From: an uncultured Desulfovibrio sp. | Lineage (GTDB): Bacteria; Desulfobacterota; Desulfovibrionia; Desulfovibrionales; Desulfovibrionaceae | Direction of reading: 5' to 3' | Assembly: GCA_913063155.1 (NCBI GenBank) | Contig: CAJXYU010000008.1 | Span: 62,001 to 126,000 of the forward strand | DNA length: 64,000 nucleotides | In this document: positions 18,632-27,235 of the stretch, in pieces | How the letters are laid out: every line of letters begins with the position of its first letter | Numbering within the stretch: position 1 is the first letter of the stretch | Made by a program: the position numbers and the translations under genes | The notes under the pieces: generated by a model | The model's input: only the letters and a program-made list of their open reading frames with translations | Told to the model about the DNA's origin: nothing | Databases searched by the model: none

Positions 18632-19978
18632 GTCGGAGCGCTTCCGCATCTTCTCCACCATCCGCAACCCCCGGACGGCCCTCTGATTACGGCTGTTCAG
18701 GGACATGGCCAGGGTGAAGTATTCCTCGGCCCGATCATAACCGCCGGAGTCCAGATAGATATTCCCGAAATTGGCGGCCACCATGTCGCTGGCCCTGTGC
18801 AGCTCCGGGTTGAGTTCGTCTGCCCGCCGCAGGCTCCGCAGGGCGTTGCGGAAGTCTCGCCCGTCCTGATAGGCCAGGGCCATGTTGTAATGCAGCACGT
18901 CGTCGTCCGGCGAAATGTCCAGGGCCTGCTGGAAATTCTCCACGGCGTCCTGCCATTTGCCCTGGCTGCGCAGAGCGATGCCCAGCCGGTTGAAGGTATG
19001 GATGTCCTCCCTGTCCAGCCTGGAGGTCTTGGATTCAAGGACGGTCTTGAGATATTTCTCGGCCATGACCGGAGAAACCTGGGCCACGGACTCCGCGATG
19101 TGATCGGCCATGCCCGCCACCAGGGTACGGGCCTCCCGGCCCATGATCTCGATGCTCCTGTCGAAATATTCCTCGGCCTGCTCCAATTCCTTTTTCTCCA
19201 GATAGACCGACCCGATGTCCGCCTTGCGTTCGGGGTTGAGCGGGCTGAGAAAGTCGAGCTTCTTGAGATAGTCCAGGGCCCGGTCATTGTCCATGCCCCG
19301 CAGGGCCCTGACCAGCCGCTTGATGGGCTCCATGTACATCTCCGAAGCATGATGAGCGGTGAGGTAGGAGTCCAGGGCTGCGGCCCGGTCGCCCATGGCC
19401 AGATGAATATCCCCTTGAAGCATGAGTCCGGCCGGACTGCCCGGCTTGATGCCCAGAATCTGGTCCACCACCATAAGGGCCTCGTCGAAGTTCCCGACAG
19501 CCAGCAACGCCTTGCCCTTGTCCATGAGTTGTCCCAACTGACTGGGAGGACTGAGGGCAAAAGCCATTTTCTCGAGGATGTTGTTCATGGAGGCCGGTTT
19601 GCAGATGACGTTGGCGACGCCCAACTCCATGAAATAAGCGGTGAGATCCCGGCTGACCTCCCAGGCCAGCACCACGATTTTGAGGTCCGGGAATTTTCTG
19701 GTCAGCACGATGACGAAGTCCGTACTCGGCTCTTCGTTGACCATACGTTCCACAAAGACCAGCAGCGGCACCTTTTCCTTGTAGAGCTTCTCCACCACTT
19801 TCAGGGCGGCTTTACGCCCGGCAAAGGCGTACAGACAATCGCGCTTGGAACCGGCCACACGGTGAATGGCCGAACGCAGGGTACGGAAGAAAACCTTGTC
19901 CTCGGAGAGGACCACGGCAACACCCCTGTCGGCTTCGAAAAACTCGTGCAGCGTCCTGATGCAATATTCCGTTTTCAT
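18623..19978 (-). CDS. Receiver-like / TPR protein, copy 1
   Basis: This 451-residue protein has an N-terminal CheY-like domain (about 18-140) followed by about six tetratricopeptide repeats to the C-terminus (for example LGIALRSQGKWQDAVENFQQAL). In the receiver, the acidic pair (SED, 25-27) and the strand-5 Lys (ICKP, Lys127) are kept, but the phosphorylation site is Glu77 (VFVERM) instead of Asp, which may lock an active-like state. It is a tandem paralogue of the gene at 20059 and overlaps the photolyase gene by nine bases. It probably works as a scaffold for protein partners; no DNA-binding domain is present. Confidence 0.87.
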   Translation of the reverse strand: MKTEYCIRTLHEFFEADRGVAVVLSEDKVFFRTLRSAIHRVAGSKRDCLYAFAGRKAALKVVEKLYKEKVPLLVFVERMVNEEPSTDFVIVLTRKFPDLKIVVLAWEVSRDLTAYFMELGVANVICKPASMNNILEKMAFALSPPSQLGQLMDKGKALLAVGNFDEALMVVDQILGIKPGSPAGLMLQGDIHLAMGDRAAALDSYLTAHHASEMYMEPIKRLVRALRGMDNDRALDYLKKLDFLSPLNPERKADIGSVYLEKKELEQAEEYFDRSIEIMGREARTLVAGMADHIAESVAQVSPVMAEKYLKTVLESKTSRLDREDIHTFNRLGIALRSQGKWQDAVENFQQALDISPDDDVLHYNMALAYQDGRDFRNALRSLRRADELNPELHRASDMVAANFGNIYLDSGGYDRAEEYFTLAMSLNSRNQRAVRGLRMVEKMRKRSDSR

Positions 19979-20058
19979 GTCCGCTCCGGGCAGGAGAATC
20001 GGGAGTTTTCCTCATCATGGCGCGCAATGCCGCCGGAGAAAGGGGCTCAACAGCCGGT

Positions 20059-21405
20059 TCAGCCCTTGAGCAGTTTCTGCAGAGCCGCCAGCTTGTCCTT
20101 GGCCACCTTGCTGGACGGGTTGATTTTCACGGCTTCCTCGTAGAACCGAAGAGCCTCGTCCAACCGCCTCATTTCTGAATACAGGTCACCGAAATGCATG
20201 GCCACGTTGACGCTGACCTTATAGAGGTCAGGACCGCACTGAAGCGCCTTTTCAAAACACTCCAAAGCCTTGCGCCGCTCGCCGCCGTCCCGGTAGGCCA
20301 GCCCCATGTTGAAATGCAGACCTTCGTCTTCCGGGGATATCTGCAGGGCGCGCTTGTAGTTGTCGATGGCCTCGCGCCACTTGCCCTGGCTGCGCAGGGC
20401 GATGCCCAGCTTGTTGAAGGTGGCGATGTCCTCCTTGCTCAGGTTGGCGCCCTTGGTCTCCAGCACCTTGTGAAGATACTTCTCGGACATCTTTGGCGAC
20501 GACTCGGCAACGGCCCCGGCAATGCGTTCGGCCACGCCGGAAACCATGCTCATGGCCTCCTGGGTGGCGGTCTCGATGGCCTGGTCGAAATACTTCTCGG
20601 CCATATTCATTTCCTTGCGCCGGATATGGGCCGCGCCGATCTCGCATTTGCGCTCGGTATTGAGCGGGCTGAGACGGTCGAGCTTCTTGAGATACTTGAG
20701 ATGCTCTTCCTCGTTCACGCCCTCGTAGACGTTTGCCAGCTTCTTGAGCGGCTCCAGATAGAGGCGCGAACTTTCATGGGCCTGGAGATAGGCTTTGACT
20801 GCCTTGTTGTGATCCTCCATGGCCAGGTAGCAGTCGCCCGCCAGCATGAGCCCGGCCGGGCTGTTGGGCTTGATCTTGAGGATCTTGGTACTGATCTTGA
20901 GAGCGCCCTGAAAGTCGCCCCCGTCCAGAAGCGTCTTCCCCTCGGACATGAGCTCGGAAAGCTTGCCCTGCGGCTTGATGGTGAAGGCCAGCTTCTCGAT
21001 GATGTTGTTCATGGACGCCGGCTTGGAGATGACGTTGTTGACGCCCAATTCGTAAAAATACGCGATGTTCTCCCGACGAGTCTCGCCCACGAGCACAATG
21101 GTCCGCAACTCGGGAATCAGGTTCTTCATGGCGATGATGAAGTCCGTACTCGGCTTCCCGGCAATGACGCGCTCCACGAAAACCACGGTGGGTATGTTGC
21201 GCTCATGGCACTTTTTGATGAGCTTCACGGCGGAACTGGTGCTGCCGGCAAAGGCCAGACAGTCCTTTTTGGTGCCGATGATCTTGGTCATGGTCGACCG
21301 GAGAGTACGCTGGAATAATTGATCCTCGGACAGGAGGACGATGACGCCCCCGTCCCTTTCAATGTAGTCGTGTACGATTCTGTCGTACATTCCCGTGCTG
21401 CTCAT
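20059..21405 (-). CDS. Receiver-like / TPR protein, copy 2
   Basis: This 448-residue protein matches copy 1 along its whole length, with a receiver-like domain (about 20-140) and about six TPR units. The acidic pair is SED (26-28), the Lys is in ISKP (Lys128), and again the phosphorylation site is Glu (Glu78 in VFVERV). The shared PASMNNI segment follows the Lys. That both copies keep Glu argues the change is functional. It lies 80 bases upstream of copy 1 on the same strand, so a tandem duplication is likely. Confidence 0.87.
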   Translation of the reverse strand: MSSTGMYDRIVHDYIERDGGVIVLLSEDQLFQRTLRSTMTKIIGTKKDCLAFAGSTSSAVKLIKKCHERNIPTVVFVERVIAGKPSTDFIIAMKNLIPELRTIVLVGETRRENIAYFYELGVNNVISKPASMNNIIEKLAFTIKPQGKLSELMSEGKTLLDGGDFQGALKISTKILKIKPNSPAGLMLAGDCYLAMEDHNKAVKAYLQAHESSRLYLEPLKKLANVYEGVNEEEHLKYLKKLDRLSPLNTERKCEIGAAHIRRKEMNMAEKYFDQAIETATQEAMSMVSGVAERIAGAVAESSPKMSEKYLHKVLETKGANLSKEDIATFNKLGIALRSQGKWREAIDNYKRALQISPEDEGLHFNMGLAYRDGGERRKALECFEKALQCGPDLYKVSVNVAMHFGDLYSEMRRLDEALRFYEEAVKINPSSKVAKDKLAALQKLLKG

Positions 21406-21580
21406 GGCTCCCCTTGGCGGCTCCGACAGGCCGCCGCCACGCTGGATGTCGATACGGTATAAAGAGAAACAGGCTTCACGCCCGTAGTTTACGTCCCTAC
21501 CCGGAAAAAGGTCACACCACCATTATAATGGCTCAAGTGCGACCTGCGGAAAAATTCATACTGCTTAGTGAGGGTGAAGT

Positions 21581-22468
21581 CTAATAGGAAAAGATCCAGC
21601 CCGGAGCGCGCAGCATGTGATGCAATTCAGCGGACCGGATGCCGATGAGTTCCTCAAGCAGCGTCTTTTCCTCGACAGGCCCTTCCACCAACGGCACGCG
21701 CTTGGTGATGCCGCACAGCCCCTTGAGCAACTCGATGGCGTCGTCCCGCCCCCCAAGGCGGTCCACCAGTCCGTAGACAAGGGCCTGCCGGCCGGTGATG
21801 CCCCGGCCGTCGGCAATGGCCTTGACCTCTTCCACCTTCATGTTGCGGCCCTTGGCCACGTCGGTGACGAACTGGTCCTGCATGTCGTTCATGAGTTCAA
21901 GGATCTGCCGGCGCTGCGCCTCGGTCAGGTCCTTGAGCGGCGTTCCGGCCGCCTTGAACCGCCCTGTGGCCAGCACCTCGGGCTTGATGCCCAGTTTTTC
22001 CAGGGCAGCCCCAAAGGTCATGAACTCGGCCTTGACCCCGATGCTGGCCGTGATGGAGCCGGGGTTGGCCACGATCTTGGTGGCCGGTGCGGACACGTAG
22101 TAGCCTCCGCTGGCCGCCACTGTGCCGAAGGAGGCGACCACGGGCTTGACCTCGGCCAGCCGCTGCACGGCACGATAGATCTCCTGGGAAGGCGCTATGG
22201 CTCCGCCCGGCGAATCAACCCGCAGCAATACGCCCTTGACGCTTTCGTCCTCACGCAGGGCGTTCAGCCACTCCACCACCGGAGCGGACTCCATGATGGT
22301 GCCGTAAATGTTGGCCTGACCCAGCTTGGTCCGGGAAAAACCGAAGGAACCGACTCCCGATGAACCAAAGAAGGCCATGGCCCCCGCAATGAGGGCCACG
22401 GCCAATACAATCAAGAGTACCCCAAAGATGAAGGGGTGTCGCTGGGAGAAACGAAGCTTGGCTTCCAT
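21581..22468 (-). CDS. sppA: Signal peptide peptidase SppA (36K type)
   Basis: This 295-residue membrane-bound serine protease degrades leftover signal peptides. One membrane helix spans about residues 12-34. The catalytic Ser120 lies in GTVAASGGYY and the general base Lys172 in TGRFKAAGTPL; the RVDSPGG oxyanion region is present. Length fits the short SppA type. It begins nine bases after the rpsA stop and is probably co-transcribed with it. Confidence 0.95.
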   Translation of the reverse strand: MEAKLRFSQRHPFIFGVLLIVLAVALIAGAMAFFGSSGVGSFGFSRTKLGQANIYGTIMESAPVVEWLNALREDESVKGVLLRVDSPGGAIAPSQEIYRAVQRLAEVKPVVASFGTVAASGGYYVSAPATKIVANPGSITASIGVKAEFMTFGAALEKLGIKPEVLATGRFKAAGTPLKDLTEAQRRQILELMNDMQDQFVTDVAKGRNMKVEEVKAIADGRGITGRQALVYGLVDRLGGRDDAIELLKGLCGITKRVPLVEGPVEEKTLLEELIGIRSAELHHMLRAPGWIFSY

Positions 22469-22477
22469 TTATCCTCG

Positions 22478-24211
22478 CTACTCGGACTCTTCCTCCGAGC
22501 TGGCGGCTTCCAGCTTCTCGCGAAGCAGGTCGCCGAGGGTGGTGTTACCGTTTTCCGCGGGAGCGCCGCCGTAGCTCTTGGGCTTGCGGGGCTCATCTTC
22601 CTGGGTCTGTTTGATGGACAGACCAAGGCGACGTTCGTCGGCGGACACGTGAATGACCTTGGCTTCGATGGTTTCGTTTTCCTTGAAGATTTCAGACGGA
22701 CTCTTGATCTTCTTCCGGCTGATTTCGGAAACGTGAACCAGGCCTTCAATGCCTTCTTCCACTTCAACGAAGAGACCGAAGTCGGTGATGTTGGTCACAA
22801 CGCCGGTGACCATCTGGCCGACAGGGTACTTGGCCGGGACCTGGGTCCACGGGTCTTCGGTGAGCTGCTTGACGCCAAGGGTGAACTTTTCGTTTTCCTT
22901 GTCCACGGTGAGGACCTTGGCCTGGACGGAATCGCCGACCTTGTACACTTCGGACGGGTGGCGGATCTTCTTGGTCCAGGAGATGTCGGACACGTGGATG
23001 AGACCGTCGATGCCTTCTTCGATACCGATGAAGACGCCGAATTCGGTGATGTTCTTGATGGAGCCTTCAAGCACGGTGCCTTCAGGGTACTTCTCGGCAA
23101 CCACATCCCAGGGGTTGGGGCTGACCTGCTTCATACCCAGGGAGATGCGCTTCTTCTCCTGGTCCACACCCAGAACGATGACATCGACTTCGTCGCCGAC
23201 CTTCACCATCTGAGACGGGTGACGGAGCTTGCGGGTCCAGGACATCTCGGAGATGTGCACCAGGCCCTCCACGCCGGATTCCAGTTCCACGAATGCACCG
23301 TAGTCGGCCAGGTTGGTGACCGTACCGGTGTAGCGTGCATCCTGGGGGTACTTCTCGGCGATGTTTTCCCACGGATCGGGAACAAGCTGCTTGAGGCCCA
23401 GGGAGACCTTCTGGCCTTCCTTGTCGAAGTTGAGGATCTTCAATTCGAGATCGTCGCCCAGCTGGACCATTTCCTTGGGGTGCTTGATGCGCTTCCAGGA
23501 CATGTCCGTGATGTGCAGCAGGCCGTCGAGACCGCCCAGGTCGATGAACACGCCGTATTCGGTGATGTTCTTGACCTTACCGGTGACGATCTGGCCTTCC
23601 TCGATGGTTTCGAGAAGCTTTTCACGCTGCTCGGCGCGCTGCTCTTCCAGCAGGACGCGGCGGGAAACGATGACATTGGAACGGCGGCGGTTGATCTTGA
23701 GGATCTTGAATTCGTATTCATTATCCACAAGAGCGTCCATATCCGGGACCGGGCGCAGGTCGACGTGGGAGCCGGGCAGGAATGCCTCGACGCCGCCCAG
23801 ATCGACGGTGTAGCCGCCCTTGATGCGGCGGATGATACGACCGGTGACGACGCCGTCCTGCTCCTGGAATTCTTCCAGTTTATCAAAAAGCTGCATCCTC
23901 TTGGCCCGTTCGCGGGACAGGAAGATGGTGCCTTCGGCTTCGTCTTTGTTGACCACGAAGACATCGACCTTGTCGCCGACGTTGACGCTGACCGCGCCCT
24001 CGGCATCGGCGAATTCAGATACGGGGATCTGGCCTTCGGATTTGAAGTTGACGTCGACGAGAACGTGATCCTTGCCTACCTTGACGACTTCACCGGAAAC
24101 GATGGTGCCTTCGTCCAGGTCGCCGAAATCGGAATTGAGGTAATCTTCGAGGGCTGCCTCAAAGCTCATTTCCATTTCTTGGGATTCAACAGTTTCTTCG
24201 GTTTTTTCCAT
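22478..24211 (-). CDS. rpsA: 30S ribosomal protein S1
   Basis: This 577-residue protein has six S1 RNA-binding repeats in a row; repeats 3-6 are easily seen from recurring GLVHISEMSW, GLIHVSDISW and GLVHVSEISR segments spaced about 85 residues apart. The N-terminal two repeats bind the ribosome and the rest bind mRNA. The acidic N-terminus and a variable C-tail are normal. It is the first gene of an rpsA-sppA operon, and S1 commonly represses its own translation through its leader. Confidence 0.97.
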   Translation of the reverse strand: MEKTEETVESQEMEMSFEAALEDYLNSDFGDLDEGTIVSGEVVKVGKDHVLVDVNFKSEGQIPVSEFADAEGAVSVNVGDKVDVFVVNKDEAEGTIFLSRERAKRMQLFDKLEEFQEQDGVVTGRIIRRIKGGYTVDLGGVEAFLPGSHVDLRPVPDMDALVDNEYEFKILKINRRRSNVIVSRRVLLEEQRAEQREKLLETIEEGQIVTGKVKNITEYGVFIDLGGLDGLLHITDMSWKRIKHPKEMVQLGDDLELKILNFDKEGQKVSLGLKQLVPDPWENIAEKYPQDARYTGTVTNLADYGAFVELESGVEGLVHISEMSWTRKLRHPSQMVKVGDEVDVIVLGVDQEKKRISLGMKQVSPNPWDVVAEKYPEGTVLEGSIKNITEFGVFIGIEEGIDGLIHVSDISWTKKIRHPSEVYKVGDSVQAKVLTVDKENEKFTLGVKQLTEDPWTQVPAKYPVGQMVTGVVTNITDFGLFVEVEEGIEGLVHVSEISRKKIKSPSEIFKENETIEAKVIHVSADERRLGLSIKQTQEDEPRKPKSYGGAPAENGNTTLGDLLREKLEAASSEEESE

Positions 24212-24510
24212 GGTTAACCTCCAACATGGTCCTCGGACAAAAGTATTTAGCGTATATATGATCGACCGCAGTCCGCTACCGAAGGTTCCACCGCTCCGAG
24301 GTCCGGTTTTCCCTTTGGCGAGGCCGGCCCGCTGAGGACCGATACCGCTGCCGTAACGCCCAATGTCGAGCCGGGCGAAATGCGCCCCGGCCGTTGGGTA
24401 CTATTGCAAAGAATCACTTCCGTAGCTGAAATCAAACCCACTGTAAACCGTTTTCTGCCGCGGAATCCTGCTATTTGCCTTTCCCTGTGATTTTAGCATG
24501 TTCCGAAAAT
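24212..24510 (-). promoter_or_regulatory. rpsA leader and promoter region
   Basis: No protein gene is supported in this roughly 300-base gap; a short frame at 24247-24441 looks spurious. On the minus strand the part nearest rpsA is GC-rich and can form a stem such as CCGGGGCG with CGCCCGG, while the part further up is AT-rich and probably holds the promoter. GTTGGAGGTTAACC is the ribosome site. A structured leader would fit S1 autoregulation, but that is inferred. Confidence 0.45.
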
Positions 24511-24554
24511 GTAAAACAAAGTCAGGCCGACAGCGCGAAGGCCGCCGACCTGAC
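24511..24554 (-). terminator. Intrinsic terminator of pstB-phoU
   Basis: On the minus strand an 11-bp stem (GTCAGGTCGGC with GTCGGCCTGAC, two G-U pairs) is followed by TTTGTTTTAC. It lies 24 bases after the phoU stop. Confidence 0.8.
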
Positions 24555-24577
24555 TTATTGATTTTACTACTAAATTC

Positions 24578-25243
24578 CTAACCGCGGCACTGGTGTTTCA
24601 TGTTGTCGCCTTCGACAATGAAGACCACGGACTCGGCGATGTTGGTAGCCAGGTCGGCAACCCGCTCCAGATGGCGGGCCGCAATGATGCAGTGCACGCC
24701 GCGCTCCACTATGCGGGATTCGCGGACCATGTCGCTGATGAGTTCCTTGAGGATCTTGACGTTGAGGGTGTCGGCCTCGTCGTCGGTGCGGCAGACATGA
24801 TGAGCCAGGGCAACGTCGCCGTCCACAAAGGCCTTGAGCGAATCCGCCAGCATCTGCTTGGACACGGTGCTCAACTCCTCCATCAGGGGGTTGAAAGGCA
24901 ACGGAGGACGGGAACTCAGGAATATGGAGCGGTGGGCCAGGTTCACGGCCTCGTCTCCCAGGCGTTCCAGGTTCACGGTGATGCGCTGGGAGCCTATGAT
25001 GGTGCGCAGGTCGATGGCCATGGGCTGGTCCAGGGCCAGAAGCTCCAGGTTGAAATTGTCGATATCGTCCTCGAGGTCGTTGATGGCGCTGTCGCCTCTG
25101 ATGACCTCCTCGGCCAAGTCGCCGTCGCCTTCGACAAAGGCCTTGATGGACTTGTGAATGGCCGTCTCGGACAGGGCGGCCATGCGCAGCACCCTGAGCT
25201 TGAGTTCCTCAAGCTTTTTCGTGAAATGAGCTCTCTGCTCCAT
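24578..25243 (-). CDS. phoU: Phosphate signalling protein PhoU
   Basis: This 221-residue all-helical protein has two PhoU repeats with the metal-binding pattern seen as LGDEAVNLAHRS and LERVADLATNIAE. It links the Pst transporter to the PhoR kinase and restrains phosphate uptake and the Pho response. It lies 12 bases downstream of pstB in the same operon, controlled by the Pho box upstream of pstB. Confidence 0.96.
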   Translation of the reverse strand: MEQRAHFTKKLEELKLRVLRMAALSETAIHKSIKAFVEGDGDLAEEVIRGDSAINDLEDDIDNFNLELLALDQPMAIDLRTIIGSQRITVNLERLGDEAVNLAHRSIFLSSRPPLPFNPLMEELSTVSKQMLADSLKAFVDGDVALAHHVCRTDDEADTLNVKILKELISDMVRESRIVERGVHCIIAARHLERVADLATNIAESVVFIVEGDNMKHQCRG

Positions 25244-25255
25244 GTATCCTCCCTC

Positions 25256-26017
25256 CTAACCGAACCGGCCGGTGATGTAGTCTTCCGTCTGCTTGTTCTT
25301 GGGCTTGGTGAACATGGCCTTGGTGTTGTCCACCTCGATGAGCCTGCCCATGTAGAAGAAGGCAGTGCGGTCGGACACACGCGCGGCCTGCTGCATGCTG
25401 TGCGTGACGATAATGATGGTGTAGTTCTTCTTCAGCTCGTGAATCAGGTCTTCAACCTTCTGGGTGGCGATGGGGTCCAGGGCCGAGGCGGGTTCGTCCA
25501 TGAGCAGCACCTCGGGCTCCACGGCCATGGCGCGGGCGATGCACAAACGCTGCTGCTGGCCGCCGGAAAGGCCCAGGGCCGAAGTATGCAGCCTGTCCTT
25601 GACCTCGTCCCACAAAGCCGCTCCCTTGAGGGCTTCCTCAACACGGTTCTCGATGAACATCTTGTCCTTCACGCCGTTGACGCGCAGGCCGTAGGCCACG
25701 TTCTCGAAAATGGTTTTGGGAAACGGGTTGGGCTTCTGGAAGACCATGCCGATCCGGCGGCGCAGGGAAACCACATCGATGCCCTTGGCATAGATATCCT
25801 GATTGTCCAGGGTCATGGTTCCCTCGACCCGGGTCCCGGCGATGAGGTCGTTCATGCGATTGATGCAACGCAGGTAGGTGGACTTGCCGCAGCCGGACGG
25901 GCCGATAAGCGCACTGACCTGGTTCTCTTCAAATTCGATGGTGATGTCTTCAAGAGCCTTGAAATCCGAATAGTAGAAATTCAGGTTCCTGGAAGCCACC
26001 TTGACGGCATTTCCCAT
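25256..26017 (-). CDS. pstB: Phosphate ABC transporter ATP-binding protein
   Basis: This 253-residue ATPase drives high-affinity phosphate import. It has Walker [10 protein letters not shown], signature LSGGQQQRL, Walker [13 protein letters not shown] and the H-loop in VTHSM; the [16 protein letters not shown] region is typical of PstB. PstS, PstC and PstA genes are not next to it: a Pho box and then non-coding and island sequence lie upstream. The permease genes are presumably elsewhere in the genome. Confidence 0.97.
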   Translation of the reverse strand: MGNAVKVASRNLNFYYSDFKALEDITIEFEENQVSALIGPSGCGKSTYLRCINRMNDLIAGTRVEGTMTLDNQDIYAKGIDVVSLRRRIGMVFQKPNPFPKTIFENVAYGLRVNGVKDKMFIENRVEEALKGAALWDEVKDRLHTSALGLSGGQQQRLCIARAMAVEPEVLLMDEPASALDPIATQKVEDLIHELKKNYTIIIVTHSMQQAARVSDRTAFFYMGRLIEVDNTKAMFTKPKNKQTEDYITGRFG

Positions 26018-26097
26018 TACTTTCTCCGTAAATAGATTTCTTGCGGGCGCAGGCGCGGACGCCTGCAGTCACAGTCCATCTTGACTATCCCCCGGCC

Positions 26098-26137
26098 GTT
26101 ACAGGCCAATGACCCGTTTGTTACGATTGCGTTACAG
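26098..26137 (-). promoter_or_regulatory. Pho box upstream of pstB
   Basis: On the minus strand, CTGTAAC at 26137-26131, TCGTAAC at 26126-26120 and CTGTAAC at 26104-26098 lie at spacings of 11 and 22 bases, the phased direct repeats bound by PhoB. The set ends 80 bases before the pstB start. This implies induction of pstB-phoU by phosphate starvation. Confidence 0.75.
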
Positions 26138-26414
26138 AGGACATTAATAACGCCATCGCGGCACAATCCCGGATTTACGTAGTGGACACCGTGGAAGGAG
26201 TTTTGACAACCCGTCAGTGAAGTTTCTAACCCACCAACGCGTGCGGCGTCGCCGCCTCTGACCGGCTCCGCAAGGCGGCGTAGAGCCGAAAATTGTCCAC
26301 CTTGGATTCGCCGCTCAGTGGTCCAATAAAGTGGACCCACTTCTTACGCCGATTGGTTTTTTTGGCAACCTTGTGGGGAGTAGTGTGGGGACCCGCTCGA
26401 TGTTGGAAAGAAAA
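26138..26414. other. Non-coding stretch with possible insertion-sequence relics
   Basis: No gene is supported here. GTGGACACC at about 26181, GTCCACC near 26296 and AGTGGACCCACTT near 26331 look like scattered end-like fragments of an old insertion element. Short minus-strand frames such as 26226-26420 could be remnants of its coding region. The stretch borders the left tRNA-derived repeat. Confidence 0.3.
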
Positions 26415-26450
26415 AAGCACCTACGATTTGCTCGTAAGTGCTTGTTTTTT
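26415..26450. terminator. Terminator after left tRNA-Glu fragment
   Basis: AAGCACCTACGA and TCGTAAGTGCTT make a 12-bp stem (one G-U) with A/T runs on both sides, so it can act on either strand. On the minus strand it directly follows the 3' end of the left tRNA-Glu fragment. Confidence 0.8.
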
Positions 26451-26458
26451 CTTGTGAC

Positions 26459-26498
26459 GTCCCCAAGGGGGTTTGAACCCCTGTTGCCGGCGTGAGAG
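26459..26498 (-). repeat. Left 40-bp repeat: 3' half of tRNA-Glu (att-like)
   Basis: On the minus strand this reads the anticodon loop (CTCTCAC), the anticodon 3' stem GCCGG, a T arm CAGGGGTTCAAACCCC and acceptor 3' strand of tRNA-Glu. It is 39/40 identical to 28583-28622. The encoded CCA is degraded to TCA and no D arm or 5' acceptor strand exists, so it is not a functional tRNA. Such 3' tRNA duplications mark integration by tyrosine recombinases. Confidence 0.8.
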
Positions 26499-26635
26499 GC
26501 CATGTAACAAATGACGGAAGGTCGCTTACTTACGTCATTTCAGACAATTAGCTTTAGCACAGATAACACAAAAAACACGGTTTACACGGTTCGAGCCACA
26601 CATGAGCCACGAGAAAACGGTTTGCCAAGGCCAGC
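26499..26635. other. Non-coding left flank of the island
   Basis: AT-rich sequence between the left tRNA-Glu repeat and the DUF4276 stop. The repeated word GAGCCAC (ACGGTTCGAGCCACACATGAGCCACGAG) is visible at 26596-26623. No gene or integrase is recognised. Confidence 0.4.
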
Positions 26636-27235
26636 TCAATCAAGAACTTTCAGTCGATTGATACAGCGGGCGAGGCTCGGTGAGTTTTGTTGCGCGGCAT
26701 CAATATCCCAAACCTCTTCAACATACTTTTGCATGATCGGTCTGTAGTTTGGGCCGACCGAACCTCCATGCTTTGCATCTGGGATGATAGCACGTTTGAT
26801 TTCATTGTTTCTTGATCGTCGAGCAAGGTTGACCAATGTTTGTTTGGGGTCTGCCTCGTTGTCAGGCTGAGCTGGCACCCTGTTGCTCTGGATTCCCAAG
26901 TAGTTTGAGATCCCATTCCGATCAGCCATAAGCCAGCTTTCTAACTCCGCTACAGTAAAACGAAGAAGAAAGGTGTCATTGGGGTGGCCAACATGATTTG
27001 TCAGATATTGTTCGCAAGCTTCAACTATGCAAGCACACTTCGTATCCATGAAGTCCGTCAATACGAACACAGCTTTGCCAGCTTTGGTTATTGAGTGGTA
27101 TTTGTGGGCACTTTTTTTAACATACCCAAACCCCTTTTTGCCGAAACTGGTGCCAATCTCGTGACCACAATAAGTCACGATCTTCTGGGCTACAGGTTCT
27201 TCAAGGTGCCCCTCAAGCACAAGATCAACTATCAT
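26636..27235 (-). CDS. DUF4276 (TOPRIM-like) protein, putative nuclease partner
   Basis: This 199-residue protein matches the DUF4276 pattern. It has an N-terminal strand with LVLEGHLEEP (Glu8, the TOPRIM Glu), then VFVLTDFMD (Asp61/Asp64, DxxD-like), then the diagnostic VAELESWLMAD near residue 100 and a helical end. These acidic residues resemble the metal site of TOPRIM nucleases found in OLD, AbiL-ii/RloB and PARIS effectors. Its ATG overlaps the end of the ATPase gene by 11 bases with no ribosome site of its own, so translation is coupled. It is likely the effector of a two-gene defence module; activity is inferred. Confidence 0.8.
   Translation of the reverse strand: MIVDLVLEGHLEEPVAQKIVTYCGHEIGTSFGKKGFGYVKKSAHKYHSITKAGKAVFVLTDFMDTKCACIVEACEQYLTNHVGHPNDTFLLRFTVAELESWLMADRNGISNYLGIQSNRVPAQPDNEADPKQTLVNLARRSRNNEIKRAIIPDAKHGGSVGPNYRPIMQKYVEEVWDIDAAQQNSPSLARCINRLKVLD

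Noticed and set aside
22436-24217. 593-codon plus-strand frame
   Set aside because: It is the mirror image of the six S1 repeats of rpsA and so shows internal repetition, but it has no ribosome site or family.
26226-26503. Short minus-strand frames near the left repeat, considered as an integrase end
   Set aside because: No tyrosine-recombinase motifs (R...HxxR...Y) can be seen, and the frames cross a terminator and the tRNA fragment.
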